This document shows positions 27,930 through 37,856 of a stretch of 64,000 bases of DNA, piece after piece. A program made the position numbers and the translations under genes. Origin of the DNA: Deltaproteobacteria bacterium HGW-Deltaproteobacteria-12 (lineage in GTDB: Bacteria; Desulfobacterota; Syntrophia; Syntrophales; Smithellaceae). The stretch's first letter is position 1. The number at the start of each line of letters is the position of its first letter. The notes below the pieces were generated by a model, which was not told the origin of the DNA, did no database searches, and worked only from the letters and a program-made list of their open reading frames with translations. The DNA lies in assembly GCA_002840565.1 (NCBI GenBank), contig PHBK01000008.1, positions 1 through 64,000 of the forward strand, in the 5' to 3' direction.

Positions 27930-28268
27930 ATGGCTCAAGATTCAGTTCTACCGGACGATAAAAAAATATATGATTTGACGGAAATATATGAGGAACGAAA
28001 CGGGAGAAATAATTCGGAAGTTATCATCGTTGATGGTCGTGGTTATGAAAGAGTATCTAAAGACAATAAATATATCAATGAATTAGTTGATTTTGCTGGA
28101 GAGCAGCCGGCAGCAAACAAAATCAATGAAGAAATACTTAAGCGGGTGACGGAGATAACCGAAAGGCTTGCCCGTGAGATCCTACCGGAAGTGGCAGAGA
28201 GAGTTATTAGAGAAGAAATTGATAAGCTGAAAAAGTTAAGTGGCAACGGATCAAGTGCAGTTAAATAA
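27930..28268 (+). CDS. Hypothetical protein with C-terminal amphipathic coiled segment
   Basis: A 112-residue cytosolic protein, not recognised. The N-terminal half is charged and probably partly ordered (KIYDLTEIYEERNG...SEVIIVDGRG). The C-terminal half, ILKRVTEITERLAREILPEVAERVIREEIDKLKK, is a long amphipathic helix of a type seen at the ends of response-regulator-like proteins in Desulfobacterota and Geobacter. It starts the 27.9-30.4 kb cluster and ends three bases before the secreted FlgT-like gene. Confidence 0.55.
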   Translation: MAQDSVLPDDKKIYDLTEIYEERNGRNNSEVIIVDGRGYERVSKDNKYINELVDFAGEQPAANKINEEILKRVTEITERLAREILPEVAERVIREEIDKLKKLSGNGSSAVK

Positions 28269-28271
28269 AAT

Positions 28272-28958
28272 ATGACGCGATACCAGACTTCATTAGTTCT
28301 TGTTTTTCTTGTTTTCTGGTGTGTGCCCGCTTTTGCACAGGGAGAGGCGGGCGTTGTAAATGTGGCTGTTGAAGGCAATGCGACTATTCATTCCAATGAT
28401 GTCGGCTTGGCGAGGGAAGAAGCGATCCGGGAAGCTCTGCGCAGAGCAATTCAGAATGTGGCTTCGGATTTGCTGGCGATACCTGTCAGAGACAAGAAAT
28501 TTCTGCCGGTGAAAAACGAGATCATCGGGCAGCAGGACAGATACATAAACAATTATAAAATTACAGCGGAAAGCAGGCAGGGGGAGAGTTATCTCGTCAC
28601 CGTAAATGTTACTGTTTCTCTGCAGGATTTAAAAAACGATCTGGCTAAAATAGGTTTTCGACATATATCCGGCACGGAAAAAACTAATGTAATTCTTGCT
28701 CTGGAGGTTAAAGGATTAAAAAAATATTCTGATTTTTTATACTTGAAAGAGTTTTTGAAAAAGCGGGCCAAGATCGTAAAACATATTAATTCGCAATCTT
28801 ATGAATGGCAGCAGGCTCGCTTGGAACTGGAAATTTCCGGAACTGCACAAGCCTTAGCTGCGGAATTAGCCAAATCAGGTCGTTATTTAGTTAATAGTGA
28901 ACTGATTGAGAGAAATCAAATAGCGATTAGCCCCTTACCCAGGGAAGGAGAACAATGA
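28272..28958 (+). CDS. Secreted FlgT_N-like envelope protein
   Basis: 228 residues with a signal peptide (about 1-22, ending PAFAQG). The region VAVEGNATIHSNDVGLAREEAIREALRRAIQNVASDLL (about 31-68) resembles the N-terminal domain of flagellar assembly protein T and related periplasmic proteins (GxA..A...AREEAlrdAlrrAv). No flagellar genes are near. It is coupled by ATGA overlap to the lipoprotein gene, suggesting both act in one outer-membrane or periplasmic complex. Confidence 0.6.
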   Translation: MTRYQTSLVLVFLVFWCVPAFAQGEAGVVNVAVEGNATIHSNDVGLAREEAIREALRRAIQNVASDLLAIPVRDKKFLPVKNEIIGQQDRYINNYKITAESRQGESYLVTVNVTVSLQDLKNDLAKIGFRHISGTEKTNVILALEVKGLKKYSDFLYLKEFLKKRAKIVKHINSQSYEWQQARLELEISGTAQALAAELAKSGRYLVNSELIERNQIAISPLPREGEQ

Positions 28959-29557
28959 AGAGATACCGATACCGGATGATTTTACAGGTTGGTTTCGTTA
29001 TAACATTCTGCTTGGGATGTGCTTCCCAGGCGCCTCAGGCCATAAAAAAAGATTCTGAAAAATCCGTGGCTAAAGTAATAGCGGTGCTGCCTGTGGATAA
29101 TAGAACTGCCGATATTAAGGCGCCGCAATTATTGAGGTTAAAAATACTTGATGAACTTTATTTTAAAGGGTACTCTAAGCTTCCACTGGAACTAATTGAT
29201 AAGAAATTGGAGCTTCTATACAACGGTGAAAAGAAAAATGCCGTCGGCGTCGTATCTCCTTCAGTCGTGAAAGAACTGGTCGGAGCTGATTCCGCCCTGT
29301 ACTGCACTCTTACGGAAGGAAAGCGCACCATGAGTTTGATTTATGTTCCGGTGACTGTGGCGGCCCGATGTGAATTGCGCAGCACTCAAACAGGGGAAGT
29401 TGTCTGGAATGCCCAGTACAAATCAACCAGCAGGAATTTTGATTTACCCGGCAAAAGACTGGAGATGAAGTCCTATGAAGCTTTTGAGACCGTTCTTGAT
29501 GAAGTTGTCAACAAGGTGTTGGAAACTCTGCCGGATGGACCGAACTTGAAAGGATAA
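28955..29557 (+). CDS. GNA1162/DUF799-type lipoprotein
   Basis: 200 residues. A lipoprotein signal with a possible lipobox FCLGC puts Cys at about 22. SVAKVIAVLPVDNRTADIKAPQLLRLKILDELYFKGYSKLPLELIDKKL resembles the GNA1162/DUF799 family, small periplasmic lipoproteins with a tolB-N-like fold. VVWNAQYKSTSRNF is the later family segment. The stop-start overlap with the FlgT-like gene and the FecR gene 70 bp further suggest a shared operon. Function is unknown. Confidence 0.65.
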   Translation: MKRYRYRMILQVGFVITFCLGCASQAPQAIKKDSEKSVAKVIAVLPVDNRTADIKAPQLLRLKILDELYFKGYSKLPLELIDKKLELLYNGEKKNAVGVVSPSVVKELVGADSALYCTLTEGKRTMSLIYVPVTVAARCELRSTQTGEVVWNAQYKSTSRNFDLPGKRLEMKSYEAFETVLDEVVNKVLETLPDGPNLKG

Positions 29558-29627
29558 AAATCAGAATTAATTCATCGGCGTTGGGAAAGAAGAAGTAAAC
29601 ATACTTTAGTAAACAATGGAGACACTT

Positions 29628-30386
29628 ATGAAAAAAAATATTCTAATTATGTTTAGTTTCGTTGCTATCTGTATATTTTCCACTTCTGTCTATGCCAAAC
29701 CGCCGATCATAGTGAAAATGGCTAAAGGAGAAGCGAAAGTTACGGCTCTGCAAGGCTCAGCTCAGGCTGTTTGTCCCGGTCAAAAAGGGACGAAAAAACT
29801 GATTATTAATAATTTGCTGAAAGCCGGCTGCGAGGTTTCGACCGGAGATAAAAGCCGGATGGAACTTTTACTGCCCGATAACAGTATCGTCCGTTTTGCT
29901 GATAATACGAGTTTTAAAATCATGCAGGTTGATGCCCGGGATTCCGGAAAGCGTGACGTGAAAATATTTATGAGCATCGGAAAAATCTGGTCAAATGTGC
30001 GTAAGTCTCTCGGCGGTAAAGGTGGTTTTGAAGTTTCCAGTGTAAACGCTGTTGCCGGAGTCCGCGGTACGGTATACCGGATGGATGTTGAAGATGACAA
30101 ATCTGCTCTGGTAAAGGTTTACGACGGTGAGGTCAGTGTTGCTGCAGCCTCCGGTAAAAAAGATCAACAGGCACCGGTTGCCGGACCGCCCAAACCGGTA
30201 GCGGGGCCAACGGCTGTGGCGGGGCCTAAACCGGTTTCTATGGAAGAGTGGGTTTATATTGTGAAGTCAATGCAGCAAATTCGGATCAAGGCAGACGGCC
30301 AGGCGGAAGAGCCGAAAGAGTTCACGGAAGCGGAAGACCGCGATGCCTGGGTAGATTGGAATAAATCCCGGGACGGCAAACAATAA
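29628..30386 (+). CDS. Secreted FecR-domain protein
   Basis: 252 residues; signal peptide (about 1-23, ending SVYA), then a FecR-like domain (about 50-160): GCEVSTGDKSRMELLLPDNSIVRFADNTSFKI and FEVSSVNAVAGVRGTVYRMDV are the typical FecR beta-repeat sequences. A Pro/Ala/Gly-rich linker near 180-205 contains three imperfect repeats of VAGPxP. Unlike true FecR anti-sigma factors it has no cytosolic anti-sigma segment, so it is probably an envelope or surface structural protein. ATG 29628 is six bases after GGAG. Confidence 0.72.
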   Translation: MKKNILIMFSFVAICIFSTSVYAKPPIIVKMAKGEAKVTALQGSAQAVCPGQKGTKKLIINNLLKAGCEVSTGDKSRMELLLPDNSIVRFADNTSFKIMQVDARDSGKRDVKIFMSIGKIWSNVRKSLGGKGGFEVSSVNAVAGVRGTVYRMDVEDDKSALVKVYDGEVSVAAASGKKDQQAPVAGPPKPVAGPTAVAGPKPVSMEEWVYIVKSMQQIRIKADGQAEEPKEFTEAEDRDAWVDWNKSRDGKQ

Positions 30387-30412
30387 AAAAACTGGCACTT
30401 TCAAATTGCTCA

Positions 30413-30970
30413 ATGAACATACCGAACTTCTTATCTTTATTGCGTATTCTTCTTGTTCCGGTTATCGTTATATTTCTTATTCAGGGTTCGTTTGGTAAGG
30501 CTCTGATTACTTTCGCTATCGCGGGCATAACCGATGCATTAGATGGTTCTTTGGCAAGATTGATGAACAGCCAAACTGTTCTTGGTTCTTATTTGGATCC
30601 GATTGCCGATAAATTGCTGTTGACGGCAAGTTTTGTGACTTTGTCCATTTTAGGTATCATTCCCAGTTGGCTTACGGTTATAGTTATCAGCCGTGATTTC
30701 ATTATACTTTTGGGAATTGCCATCCTCTCCCTGATAGGGGTTTCTTATGAGATCAAGCCGGCTGTTGTTGGAAAACTAACCACAGCGTTGCAAATTCTTA
30801 CAATTCTTCTGGCTTTGTCATTTCAAGCCTTTCCTCACAACTTAAGTTACATCTGGATGAGAATTCTTTTCTGGTTGACGGCTTTGTTGACGGTTGCATC
30901 CGGGCTGACCTACATAACCAGAGGGATTAAAATTTATAACACTGACGCCGCCCAAGACACTAAAAAGTAA
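30413..30970 (+). CDS. pgsA: CDP-diacylglycerol-glycerol-3-phosphate 3-phosphatidyltransferase
   Basis: A 185-residue inner-membrane enzyme for phosphatidylglycerol synthesis. The CDP-alcohol phosphotransferase motif is complete: D41-x2-D44-G-x2-A-R-x8-G58-x3-D62-x3-D66. The N-terminus MNIPNFLSLLRILLVPVIVI is typical PgsA, and about five membrane segments follow. It lies before tRNA-Val. Confidence 0.93.
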   Translation: MNIPNFLSLLRILLVPVIVIFLIQGSFGKALITFAIAGITDALDGSLARLMNSQTVLGSYLDPIADKLLLTASFVTLSILGIIPSWLTVIVISRDFIILLGIAILSLIGVSYEIKPAVVGKLTTALQILTILLALSFQAFPHNLSYIWMRILFWLTALLTVASGLTYITRGIKIYNTDAAQDTKK

Positions 30971-31034
30971 GATATTTGCTTGACACTGCGGCGTTTTATT
31001 GCTAGGAGAGCAAATTCTGAAAAGATTGATTTAC

Positions 31035-31109
31035 AGGCAAGTAGCTCAGGGGGAGAGCGCCATCCTGACGCGGTGGATGTCCAGGGTTCAAATCCCTGCT
31101 TGCCTACCA
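31035..31109 (+). tRNA. tRNA-Val (anticodon GAC)
   Basis: The 7-bp acceptor AGGCAAG / CTTGCCT, D arm GCTC...GAGC, anticodon stem CCATC / GGTGG with loop CTGACGC (anticodon GAC), and T arm CAGGG-TTCAAAT-CCCTG all fold. Discriminator A and CCA are encoded (31107-31109). The transcript probably ends at the terminator at 31149-31180. Confidence 0.95.
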
Positions 31110-31148
31110 TTTTTCAATACTTAAAATTGTGCAATTACCAATTTTAAT

Positions 31149-31180
31149 AAAGGGCATCAGCAAAACGGTGATGCCCTTTT
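31149..31180 (+). terminator. Intrinsic terminator after tRNA-Val
   Basis: An 11-bp perfect stem, AAAGGGCATCA (31149-31159) and TGATGCCCTTT (31169-31179), with a 9-base loop. The T run is short (four). It separates the tRNA from thrS. Confidence 0.8.
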
Positions 31181-31230
31181 AAAATGAGTTCGCTGTTTGA
31201 AGGTCAGTTTGTTGGCGTTTGGTATAAACT

Positions 31231-33144
31231 ATGAATATTAAAGTTATTTTTCCTGATAACTCAGAAATGTCTTTGCCTGCGGGCATTACTGTAAAAGATG
31301 CTATTGCCGCCTGGAAAAAGGAGGCCCTGGGCTCTGCTGTCGCTGCGAAGATCGATGGCGTGGCCGTGGATTTGAGCCATCCTCTCGGCGAAAATGCGAC
31401 TCTTTCTTTGATTGACATTGCCGCCCGGGACGGTTTGTCTGTTTTACGTCATAGCATCTCCCATGTAATGGCACAGGCGGTTCAGGATGTTTTTCCCGGT
31501 GCGAAGGTCAGCATCGGTCCGTCCATTGAAGATGGTTTTTACTATGACTTCGAATATAAAGATACTTTTACCACCGAAGATTTTGCCAGAATTGAAAAGC
31601 GGATGAAGGAAATTGTTGCGGCGAATCATCCTTTTATCCGCCAGGAAATCTCCCGGAATGATGCAATTCAACTGTTTGCCGCAAGAGGCGAGAATTATAA
31701 AGTTGAACTGATTTCGGATTTGCCGGCTGATGTGAAAATGGTCAGTCTCTATAAACAGGGTGATTACATCGATTTATGCCGTGGGCCGCACATACCATTG
31801 ACGGGTATGATTAAGGCTTTTAAGCTGTTGAGTGTGGCCGGCGCTTACTGGCGCGGTGACGAAAGAAACAAGATGCTGCAGCGAATCTACGGCACCGGTT
31901 TCGCAGCTGTTGCCGAACTCGATGATTATTTGAAACTGCTGGAGGAAGCAAAAAAGCGGGATCATCGCCGTCTCGGTCGCGAACTGGATTTGTTTCAGGT
32001 TAATGAAGAAGCAGGTCCCGGTCTGATTATATTTCATCCCAAGGGGATGCTCTTGCGTTACATTATTGAGGAGTGGGAGCGAAAAGAGCACTTAAAACGC
32101 GGGTATGATATGGTCATGGGCCCCCAGATCCTCAAGGTTGATCTTTGGAAGAAGTCCGGCCACTTTGATCATTATCGGGAAAATATGTACTTTACGGAAG
32201 TCGATGAGCAGGCCTACGGCATTAAGCCGATGAATTGCCTCTCGCACATGCTGATCTATAAATCCAAGATTCGCAGCTACCGTGATTTACCTTTACGTTA
32301 TTTCGAACTGGGAACAGTCCACCGCCACGAGAAAACCGGGGTTTTACACGGTTTGATGCGCGCCAGACAATTCACCCAGGATGATGCACACATAATTTGC
32401 ATGCCGGAACAACTGAATTCCGAAATCCGGGCAATTGCTGATTTTGTAAATTATGCCATGGGAATATTCGGGTTCGAATATGATGTCGAATTGAGCACCC
32501 GGCCGGAGAATTCCATCGGATCTGATGCCGACTGGCAGCTGGCTACGTCGGCGTTGGAGAATGCGCTGCAGGATAACAAAATAACCTACGAGATTAACGC
32601 GGGCGACGGCGCATTTTATGGTCCCAAGATTGATTTTAAATTGAAGGACGCTCTGAAAAGGAAATGGCAGTGTGCAACGATCCAGTGCGATTTTACGCTG
32701 CCGGAGCGGTTTGATTTGAGTTATATCGGCGCTGACGGTGAAAAACACCGGCCGGTTATGCTGCATAGAGTTATTTTAGGCGCAGTTGAACGTTTTATGG
32801 GAGTGCTCATTGAGCATTATGCCGGAGCTTTTCCTGTCTGGCTCTCTCCGGTGCAATGCACTTTGTTGACCGTCACCGATAATCAGATCCCTTACGCCCA
32901 GTCGGTTTACGATAAACTGGTTGCCGCCGGTATCCGCGCCGAAAGATTTTTTGAAAATGAAAAGCTGGGATATAAAATTCGTCAGGCGCAGATGCAAAAA
33001 ATTCCTTACATGCTGGTAATTGGCGATAAGGAAATGGCCGCTGGAACAGTAGCTCCCCGGGCTCGGGATGGCCAAAATCTCGGGTCAATATCAGTTGATG
33101 AATTCATTGCACTCGTGCGGGAAATGTGCGACAAAAAGCGCTAG
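31231..33144 (+). CDS. thrS: Threonyl-tRNA synthetase
   Basis: A 637-residue class II synthetase. TGS domain (about 1-60), second additional/editing domain with [11 protein letters not shown] (about 73-83), catalytic core with [22 protein letters not shown], the zinc ligand Cys in IKPMNCLSH, and [27 protein letters not shown]. Anticodon-binding domain about 540-637. It heads the thrS-infC-rpmI-rplT-pheST-ihfA-merR operon. No T-box leader is seen; the upstream 50 bases hold no strong ribosome-binding site. Confidence 0.97.
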   Translation: MNIKVIFPDNSEMSLPAGITVKDAIAAWKKEALGSAVAAKIDGVAVDLSHPLGENATLSLIDIAARDGLSVLRHSISHVMAQAVQDVFPGAKVSIGPSIEDGFYYDFEYKDTFTTEDFARIEKRMKEIVAANHPFIRQEISRNDAIQLFAARGENYKVELISDLPADVKMVSLYKQGDYIDLCRGPHIPLTGMIKAFKLLSVAGAYWRGDERNKMLQRIYGTGFAAVAELDDYLKLLEEAKKRDHRRLGRELDLFQVNEEAGPGLIIFHPKGMLLRYIIEEWERKEHLKRGYDMVMGPQILKVDLWKKSGHFDHYRENMYFTEVDEQAYGIKPMNCLSHMLIYKSKIRSYRDLPLRYFELGTVHRHEKTGVLHGLMRARQFTQDDAHIICMPEQLNSEIRAIADFVNYAMGIFGFEYDVELSTRPENSIGSDADWQLATSALENALQDNKITYEINAGDGAFYGPKIDFKLKDALKRKWQCATIQCDFTLPERFDLSYIGADGEKHRPVMLHRVILGAVERFMGVLIEHYAGAFPVWLSPVQCTLLTVTDNQIPYAQSVYDKLVAAGIRAERFFENEKLGYKIRQAQMQKIPYMLVIGDKEMAAGTVAPRARDGQNLGSISVDEFIALVREMCDKKR

Positions 33145-33170
33145 AGTTTATTTATTTCAGGAGGTGACAT

Positions 33171-33680
33171 ATAGTTAAAGATTTAAGAATCAACAGGGAG
33201 ATTAAGTCGGCCAACGTTCGAGTAATTGACGCTGAAGGCAAACAACTCGGTGTTATTACATTCGATGAAGCAATCGCTAATGCCGAGAGAGCTGGTTTGG
33301 ATTTAGTCGAAGTATCTCCCACGGCCGAACCGCCTGTCTGTAAAATAATGGATTATGGTAAATATCGTTACCGGATAAATAAAAAGCAGCACGACGCTAA
33401 AAAAAGTCAGGCGGTTATTCATGTCAAAGAGATAAGATTAAGGCCGAAGACAGAAGAGCATGATATACAGGTTAAAATTAAGAACATAAAAAAATTTATA
33501 GAAAAAAATGATAAAGTGAAAATATCCATAATGTTCCGGGGCAGGGAGATTGCGTTCACCGAAATCGGCCGCCGCATTATGGATAAGATAAAGAGTGAAT
33601 TAATAAGTGAATGCGTTATTGACCAGGAGCCCAGGCTGGAAGGACGCAACATGATTATGATCGTTTCGCCAAAAAAATAA
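33171..33680 (+). CDS. infC: Translation initiation factor IF-3 with ATA start
   Basis: A 169-residue IF-3 that keeps the ribosomal subunits apart and checks initiation codons. In frame, the last upstream stop is TGA at 33165 and the first ATG/GTG/TTG is at 33297, far inside the conserved N-terminal domain. The only fitting start is ATA at 33171, six bases after AGGAGG (33159-33164); it gives [27 protein letters not shown], the standard IF-3 N-terminus. The C-terminal domain ends [13 protein letters not shown] rare start codon in infC is a known autoregulatory device (AUU in E. coli). Confidence 0.93.
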   Translation: MVKDLRINREIKSANVRVIDAEGKQLGVITFDEAIANAERAGLDLVEVSPTAEPPVCKIMDYGKYRYRINKKQHDAKKSQAVIHVKEIRLRPKTEEHDIQVKIKNIKKFIEKNDKVKISIMFRGREIAFTEIGRRIMDKIKSELISECVIDQEPRLEGRNMIMIVSPKK

Positions 33681-33705
33681 AGAAATCAAGATAAGGGGTG
33701 ATTTG

Positions 33706-33903
33706 ATGCCAAAACTGAAAACTCATCGGGGGGCTGCCAAGCGCTTTTCGCTGACCGCTAATGGAAAGGTTAAACGCAGTAAAGCTTTTGCCAGTCATAT
33801 CCTCACCAAGAAAACTACCAAGAGGAAGAGAACATTAAGGAGAAGCACGCTTGTTGAGTCCGCTAATTACAAGGAAATCAAGAGGCTTATACCTTATCTG
33901 TAA
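33706..33903 (+). CDS. rpmI: 50S ribosomal protein L35
   Basis: 65 residues, [36 protein letters not shown], standard L35. ATG 33706 has AAGGGG upstream; the adjoining TTG at 33703 is rejected. It sits between infC and rplT, the universal order. Confidence 0.96.
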   Translation: MPKLKTHRGAAKRFSLTANGKVKRSKAFASHILTKKTTKRKRTLRRSTLVESANYKEIKRLIPYL

Positions 33904-33949
33904 TAAGTAATGACCTTTAGATTCGTTTTAGATTAGGAGAAAGAAGGAA

Positions 33950-34309
33950 ATGTCAAGGGTAAAGAGGGGCGTTAACGCCCGTAAAAAAAGAAGAAAGATA
34001 TTAAAACTGGCAAAGGGGTTTTTCGGAGCCCGCAGCCGCCTGATCAGAACAGCTACCGAAGCCGTAAACAAGGCAATGAAATATTCCTACCGTGACCGCC
34101 GCGCCAGAAAGCGGGAATTCCGTCAGCTGTGGATAGCACGAATTAATGCGGCCGCCCGTCTGAATAGCATTTCCTACAGCCGGCTGATTGATGGAATGAA
34201 GAAATCCGGGATAGAATTGGATCGTAAGATGCTGGCGGAACTTGCTGTTAATGATCCTCAAGGTTTTGCCCAGGTCGTTGCTGCGGCAAGTTGCGGGCAG
34301 GCGGCATGA
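33950..34309 (+). CDS. rplT: 50S ribosomal protein L20
   Basis: 119 residues, [34 protein letters not shown], diagnostic of L20, an early 50S assembly protein and repressor of this operon in several bacteria. Its TGA overlaps the pheS ATG (ATGA). Confidence 0.97.
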   Translation: MSRVKRGVNARKKRRKILKLAKGFFGARSRLIRTATEAVNKAMKYSYRDRRARKREFRQLWIARINAAARLNSISYSRLIDGMKKSGIELDRKMLAELAVNDPQGFAQVVAAASCGQAA

Positions 34310-35322
34310 TCAGCGAGCTGCAACAGCTGGAAAAAGAGGCTCTTGCCGAATTAGCTGCGGCAACGCTGGAAGAACAAATTCTGGCTGTGCGGACAAAATA
34401 TCTGGGCCGCAAGGGCCTGCTGACGGGGCTTTTGAGAAACATTGCTCAAGTTCCGGACACAGAGAAGCCTTTGTTCGGCAAGCGCTGCAATGAAGTGAAG
34501 GACATTCTTAATGCCAGGATTGAGAAGGCCCTGGAATTGCAGTCCAGCCGGAAAAAAGACGAGGTTCTGCAAAAAGAAAAAATTGATGTAACCTTACCTG
34601 GACGTTTTGTTGCCTACGGCCGAATACATCCGGTAATTCAAGTGCGCCGTGAAATATGCGCCATCTTTGCATCTTTCGGTTTTTCCGTTGTCGAAGGTCC
34701 CGAAGTAGAACTTGATTATTACAACTTTGAAGCTCTGAACATTCCCAAGGATCATCCGGCGCGGGACATGCAGGATACCTTTTACATCGAAGAAAACATA
34801 GTTTTGCGCACCCATACCTCACCTGTTCAGGTTCGGATAATGGAAAAGGTAAAGCCGCCCGTCCGCATTTTGTCGCCGGGCAGAGTTTACCGTCCCGATT
34901 CCGATATCTCACACACTCCCATGTTCCACCAGATGGAAGGTCTGCTGGTCGACAAAGGCGTCAGCCTAGCCGACTTGAAAGGTATTTTGACAGCATTTCT
35001 CAAAAAAGTATTTGGGGATAAAACAACGCTGCGTTTCCGTCCCAGCTTTTTCCCTTTCACCGAGCCGTCCGCCGAAGTGGATATCTGTTGTGTAATATGC
35101 GGCGGCCGAGGCTGCAGGGTATGCGGTCAGAGCGGCTGGCTGGAAATACTCGGGTCCGGCATGGTTGACCCGGCCGTATTTGAAAATGTCGGTTACGATC
35201 CGGAAACTTATAGCGGCTTCGCCTTTGGCCTTGGTCTGGAAAGAATTGCCATGCTGAAATACGGCATTTCCGATATTCGGTTATTTTTTGAAAATGATAT
35301 GCGATTCCTCAAACAATTTTAG
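34306..35322 (+). CDS. pheS: Phenylalanyl-tRNA synthetase alpha subunit
   Basis: A 338-residue class II catalytic subunit. N-terminal coiled-coil (about 1-90), then motif 1 with [28 protein letters not shown], motif 2 [27 protein letters not shown] and motif 3 [18 protein letters not shown]. An internal cluster [18 protein letters not shown] (about 262-279) holds several cysteines where many PheS proteins carry a C-x2-C...C-x2-C zinc-like site. The start lies within the rplT stop. Confidence 0.97.
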   Translation: MISELQQLEKEALAELAAATLEEQILAVRTKYLGRKGLLTGLLRNIAQVPDTEKPLFGKRCNEVKDILNARIEKALELQSSRKKDEVLQKEKIDVTLPGRFVAYGRIHPVIQVRREICAIFASFGFSVVEGPEVELDYYNFEALNIPKDHPARDMQDTFYIEENIVLRTHTSPVQVRIMEKVKPPVRILSPGRVYRPDSDISHTPMFHQMEGLLVDKGVSLADLKGILTAFLKKVFGDKTTLRFRPSFFPFTEPSAEVDICCVICGGRGCRVCGQSGWLEILGSGMVDPAVFENVGYDPETYSGFAFGLGLERIAMLKYGISDIRLFFENDMRFLKQF

Positions 35323-35336
35323 GAGAGCCTTGCTTT

Positions 35337-37748
35337 ATGCTTGTCAGTCTCAAATGGCTCAAAGATTATGTAGATATTGATAAGACTCCCGCCGAATTGG
35401 CCGATGCACTGACCATGGCCGGTCTGGAAGTTGATGAAATAAAACAAATTAAACCAGCGTTTTCCGGAGTCGTCACAGCCCAAATCATTTCCGTCAGACC
35501 TCATCCGTCCGCCGATAAATTATCTCTTTGTGCGGTAACCGACGGTTCGCAAACCTATCCCATAGTCTGCGGCGCGAAAAATATTGAAGCCGGGAATATC
35601 GTGCCCCTGGCAAAAGTCGGGGCAACAATACCCGGAGGGTTAACCATTAAATCATCCGTTTTACGCGGTGAGAAATCGGATGGCATGCTTTGTTCGGAGG
35701 CCGAGCTGGAAGTTGGCGATGATGCCACGGGAATTATGCAATTGCCTCTTTCTACAGCTTTAGGCAAACCTCTGGAAGAAATTCTCGATCTGGGCGATAC
35801 GGTCCTGGATGTCGGTATCACACCGAATCGAGCTGATTGTCTCAGTATGATCGGCATTGCGCGGGAAGTGGCGGCAATAACCGGTAAAAAACTGCATGTA
35901 AAGGCCGCTGTCATCAACGAAGCGGCGGAAGACATTGATTCGCTGACTTCCGTTAAAATAGTTGATAGCGATCTTTGTCCCCGTTATACGGCAAGATTAA
36001 TAAAAGATGTTCAAATAGGTCCGACGCCTGTCTGGATGAAAACAAGGCTTGAGGCCGTGGGCTTGCGCTCCATCAATAATGTAGTGGATGTGACTAATTT
36101 TGTCATGCTGGAGATGGGGCAGCCTCTGCACTCTTTTGATTTTCGTTTTCTGGAAGAAGGCCGTATTGTTGTTCGCAAGTCGAAACAGGATGAAGAATTT
36201 ATCTCTCTTGACGGCAAGGTCCGGAAACTGGATGCCGATACCTTGCTTATATGTGATGGCTTAAAGCCGGTTGCCATCGGCGGCATTATGGGTGGGCTGA
36301 ATTCTGAAGTAAAAGATGACACGCAGATTGTCTTCCTGGAGAGCGCCTATTTTAATCCGTCCTCGATCCGCCGTTCCGCCCGGAAACTGGCCATGTCCAC
36401 CGATGCTGCTTTCCGCTTTGAAAGGGGAATTGATCCGGAAGGTGTGCTGCAGGCTCTCCATCGTGCGGCCCAACTGATTGCGGAGCTCTCCGGCGGCAAA
36501 GTGTGCAGAAATTATATCGACGAATATCCGGCAAAAGTTCCCGCAGCCAAGGATATTCCCTTGAGGCTCAGCCGCATCAACACCATAATCGGCGCAGCAG
36601 TCAGCAGCCAAGATGTGGTTAAGATTTTGGAGAGTATCGGGATGGATATTCGGGAAACCTCAACAGGACATTATCTGGTCACCCCGCCTACCTATAGGGT
36701 TGATATCACAAGAGAAGTAGACTTGATTGAAGAAGTCGCCCGCCTTTATGGCTATGACCGAGTGCCGGTGACGCTGCCGAAAGTATCGGTTGCCGAAATT
36801 ACCAGTATACCCCGCCTTGATCTGGAAGAAAGAATTCGCTGCCTGTTGACGGGTTCCGGGTATACAGAAGTTGTCAACTATAGCTTTATTTCCCCAACTT
36901 CCGTTGATAGCCTTTCCCTTGCTGAAAATGACGAAAGACGCAGCTTGGTTCATATTAAGAACCCGTTGGTTGAAGATCAATCGGTTATGCGGACAACCAT
37001 GATTTATGGTCTGCTCGATACACTGAAGAAAAACGCCAATAATGGCTCCGTAAATTTAAAGCTTTTTGAAATGGGCAGAACTTTTTTCAGCTGCGGGGAA
37101 GGGAAACTGCCGGAAGAAAGGAATATTCTGGCCGGACTTTTAGCCGGGACCGTCAGCGAAGATTTATGGAACTCCCGCCGTAATGGCGATTTTTATGATA
37201 TCAAAGGCTGCCTGGCGAATATTTTTTTCGATTTGAAAATGAACACTTGCCGCTACCGCTCCGAAGATACAGAGGCTTTTTTACACCCGGGAAAATCCTG
37301 TAATATATATTTAGGCGAAAGTAAAATAGGTTATGCAGGCGAGTTGCATCCGGATGTGCAAGATAAAATGGATTTAAAAGTAAGCACCTATGTCTTTGAA
37401 ATCAATCTTGATATGATTGCAGACCATAATCCCGGCGGTATTGCTTATAAAGACATCTCCAAATATCCGGCAGTGACCAGAGATGTGGCTTTTATCATCG
37501 AAGCCGGTGTGGAAACAGATTATATGCTGGATATTGTGTTGCACCAACAAGAATATTTACTTGAAAATGTTGTTATTTTTGATATATACGCAGGTAAAGG
37601 TCTTCCTGAGGGAACAAAAAGTCTGGGGTTGCGGTTTTCTTATCGCTCACCGGATAAGACATTGACCGATGTGGAAGTAAATCAGGTCCACGAAAAGATT
37701 GTGCGCAACGTCGTTCGGGTAACTGGTTCAAAAGTTAGAGGCGAATAG
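35337..37748 (+). CDS. pheT: Phenylalanyl-tRNA synthetase beta subunit
   Basis: 803 residues. EMAP-like tRNA-binding domain (about 40-150), B3/4 editing domain (about 210-380: YTARLIKDVQIGPTPVWMKTRLEAVGLR), B5 (about 400-475), a catalytic-like core, and the C-terminal ferredoxin-fold anticodon-binding domain (about 710-803: DISKYPAVTRDVAFIIEAG...FRYSPDKTLT-type ending). It forms the alpha2-beta2 enzyme with PheS and starts 14 bases after it with AGGAG. Confidence 0.97.
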   Translation: MLVSLKWLKDYVDIDKTPAELADALTMAGLEVDEIKQIKPAFSGVVTAQIISVRPHPSADKLSLCAVTDGSQTYPIVCGAKNIEAGNIVPLAKVGATIPGGLTIKSSVLRGEKSDGMLCSEAELEVGDDATGIMQLPLSTALGKPLEEILDLGDTVLDVGITPNRADCLSMIGIAREVAAITGKKLHVKAAVINEAAEDIDSLTSVKIVDSDLCPRYTARLIKDVQIGPTPVWMKTRLEAVGLRSINNVVDVTNFVMLEMGQPLHSFDFRFLEEGRIVVRKSKQDEEFISLDGKVRKLDADTLLICDGLKPVAIGGIMGGLNSEVKDDTQIVFLESAYFNPSSIRRSARKLAMSTDAAFRFERGIDPEGVLQALHRAAQLIAELSGGKVCRNYIDEYPAKVPAAKDIPLRLSRINTIIGAAVSSQDVVKILESIGMDIRETSTGHYLVTPPTYRVDITREVDLIEEVARLYGYDRVPVTLPKVSVAEITSIPRLDLEERIRCLLTGSGYTEVVNYSFISPTSVDSLSLAENDERRSLVHIKNPLVEDQSVMRTTMIYGLLDTLKKNANNGSVNLKLFEMGRTFFSCGEGKLPEERNILAGLLAGTVSEDLWNSRRNGDFYDIKGCLANIFFDLKMNTCRYRSEDTEAFLHPGKSCNIYLGESKIGYAGELHPDVQDKMDLKVSTYVFEINLDMIADHNPGGIAYKDISKYPAVTRDVAFIIEAGVETDYMLDIVLHQQEYLLENVVIFDIYAGKGLPEGTKSLGLRFSYRSPDKTLTDVEVNQVHEKIVRNVVRVTGSKVRGE

Positions 37749-37856
37749 TCATAACCCCGATAAACGGGATCAGTAAGTTTGCGGGATTGTTTTTCTGCCG
37801 GGAAACCTCAGAAAATAATTTTATACTTACTAAGAAGCTAAAACGGAGGGAAAGAA

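Noticed and set aside
33297-33680. Short infC starting at TTG 33297
   Set aside because: It would remove the conserved IF-3 N-terminal segment that is present in frame upstream, and no ribosome-binding site precedes it.
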